A stretch of DNA of 13,828 bases from Lysobacterales bacterium (GTDB taxonomy: Bacteria > Pseudomonadota > Gammaproteobacteria > Xanthomonadales > Rhodanobacteraceae), in the NCBI GenBank assembly GCA_013298265.1, contig JAAFHE010000027.1, forward strand, positions 1-13,828, read 5' to 3'. A program made the position numbers and the translations under genes. The notes beneath the pieces were generated by a model, which made no database searches, was not told where the DNA came from, and worked only from the letters and a program-made list of their open reading frames with translations. Shown here piece by piece: positions 12,686 to 13,828 of this stretch (positions are counted from its first letter, which is position 1; each line of letters begins with the position of its first letter).

Positions 12686-13828
12686 ATGACCAAGACCGGT
12701 TTTGTCATTGCGAACCTGTTTCGCAAAAAAACCCGCACTGTGCTCACGCTGCTTTCGGTGATCATGGCCTTCCTGCTGTTCGGCCTGCTGCAGGCCGTCA
12801 ACGTGATGTTCAACGCCGGCTCCGACTTCGTCGGTGCGACGCGCGTCGTGACCCAGGCGCGCGTTTCATTCACCCAGTCGCTGCCGCTGCGCATCCTGCC
12901 CGAGATCGAAGCCGTGCCCGGCGTCGACAAGGTCATGTTTCAGCAGTGGTTCGGCGGTGTGTACGGCGAGAACACGCAGATGTTCACGTTTGCCGTCGAG
13001 CCGGCGCGCCTGCATGCGGTCTACCCGGAATACGTCATGGACGACGCGACCTGGACCAACTTCGGCAAGACGCGCACCGGTGCGATCGTCGGTCGCATGC
13101 TCGCCAACCAGTACAGCTGGAAAGTCGGCGACAAGCTGCCGCTGAAGTCGAACATCTTCCCGCAGAAAAACGGCAGCAAGGAATGGGCCTTCGACATCGT
13201 CGGGATCTACGATGGCAAGGACGAGCAGTGGCAGCGCCAGACCAATGCGATCTTCATCAACTTCGAGTATTTCAACGAAGCCAACCAGTTCGGCAGCGGC
13301 GCGGCCGGCATCTACGTGTCGAAGCTGGCCAACAGCGACGTTGGACAGAGCGTGACCGAGGCGATCGACAAGAAGTACGAGAACTCGCCCGACGAGACCA
13401 AGAGCCAGACCGAAAAGGACTGGCAGGCCGGCTTCGTCAAGCAGATCGGCGACGTCGGATTGCTCGTGCGCTGGATCCTGTTCGCGGTGTTCTTCACCTT
13501 GCTGCTTGTCGTCGGCAACACCATGGCGCAAAGCGTGCGCGAACGCATTCCGGAACTGGCGGTGCTCAAGACGCTGGGCTTTTCCGACGGTAGCGTGTTG
13601 GGCTTCGTCATGGCCGAAGCCGTGGCGCTCTGCGCCATCGGCGGGCTGATCGGCATGGGGCTCGCGACGCTGCTCGGCATCGTGATCCAGAAGCTTGCCG
13701 GTGCTTTCCTGCCGATCAGCGTGGACAGTTCGGTCTGGACGACCGCCCTCATCGCGATTGCGCTGCTGAGTGTGGTCGTAGGTTTGCTGCCGGCTCTGCG
13801 TGCGCAGCGCCTCAAGATCGTCGACGCC
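12686..13828 (+). CDS. ABC transporter permease, MacB/FtsX type (3' end outside window)
   Basis: 381 codons are present with no stop before the right edge. TM1 spans about residues 17-38 (RTVLTLLSVIMAFLLFGLLQ), followed by a large periplasmic domain (about 40-250) and three further membrane helices near the C-terminus: LLVRWILFAVFFTLLLVVGNT, GFVMAEAVALCAIGGLIGM, and WTTALIAIALLSVVVGLLPA (first helix written here at its length limit). Between the second and third helices is the coupling-helix signature RERIPELAVLKTLGFSD that contacts the ATPase. This four-helix layout is that of MacB/LolC/FtsX permeases, without a fused ATPase. The sequence stops at LRAQRLKIVDA; family members usually end a few residues later with ALAGR or similar, so nearly the whole protein is seen (inference). 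The ATG at 12686 has GGAG nine bases upstream. Genes of this kind often occur as two tandem permeases; a second could lie beyond the window. Confidence 0.9.
   Translation, partial: MTKTGFVIANLFRKKTRTVLTLLSVIMAFLLFGLLQAVNVMFNAGSDFVGATRVVTQARVSFTQSLPLRILPEIEAVPGVDKVMFQQWFGGVYGENTQMFTFAVEPARLHAVYPEYVMDDATWTNFGKTRTGAIVGRMLANQYSWKVGDKLPLKSNIFPQKNGSKEWAFDIVGIYDGKDEQWQRQTNAIFINFEYFNEANQFGSGAAGIYVSKLANSDVGQSVTEAIDKKYENSPDETKSQTEKDWQAGFVKQIGDVGLLVRWILFAVFFTLLLVVGNTMAQSVRERIPELAVLKTLGFSDGSVLGFVMAEAVALCAIGGLIGMGLATLLGIVIQKLAGAFLPISVDSSVWTTALIAIALLSVVVGLLPALRAQRLKIVDA

Overview
The window is GC-rich, tightly packed chromosomal DNA from a Gram-negative bacterium. Outer-membrane OmpA-type protein, lipoproteins, two periplasmic adaptors and AlaA, RsgA and AMP nucleosidase homologues suggest a gammaproteobacterium. 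The overall flavour (CGFS glutaredoxin fused to a rhodanese, DUF3052 protein, adaptor + ATPase + FtsX-type permease set, possible leaderless start) reminds me of the Xanthomonadales/Lysobacterales, but that placement is inference from gene content. I see no insertion sequence, phage gene, integrase, tRNA, rRNA or CRISPR array. The region looks like stable chromosome.

Layout. 2-343 (+): 3' end of an AMP nucleosidase gene, closed by a clear rho-independent terminator (372-404). 521-853 (-): small lipoprotein with its own extended -10 promoter. 1062-1985 (-): a three-domain protein, CGFS monothiol glutaredoxin + cysteine-free A-type (IscA/HesB-like) domain + GlpE-like rhodanese. 2253-4565 (+): a 770-residue OmpA-family outer-membrane protein with three 94-residue Ig/cadherin-like repeats after the peptidoglycan-binding domain. 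7450-4645 (-): a probable operon of an AlaA-like aminotransferase, an SGNH hydrolase overlapping its 3' end, and an LpxH-like metallophosphoesterase. 7451-7834: a 384-bp divergent intergenic region that ends in a promoter covered by two overlapping perfect inverted repeats. 7835-8932 (+): lipoprotein efflux adaptor with no pump gene beside it. 8988-10058 (+): rsgA, possibly leaderless. 10095-10529 (-): DUF3052 protein. 10666-13828 (+): adaptor, ATPase and permease of a MacAB/LolD-FtsX-like ABC export system, with the permease running off the window edge.

How the genes fit together. Much of the content concerns the cell envelope: an outer-membrane protein, two lipoproteins, an adaptor under probable repressor control and an ABC efflux or lipoprotein-handling machine. 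The rest is housekeeping: purine salvage, alanine synthesis, ribosome maturation and Fe-S/thiol chemistry. No clearly new multi-gene system is visible. The items most worth a second look are the glutaredoxin/A-type/rhodanese fusion, the OmpA protein with C-terminal repeats in an unexpected topological position, and the palindrome-covered promoter of the lone efflux adaptor.
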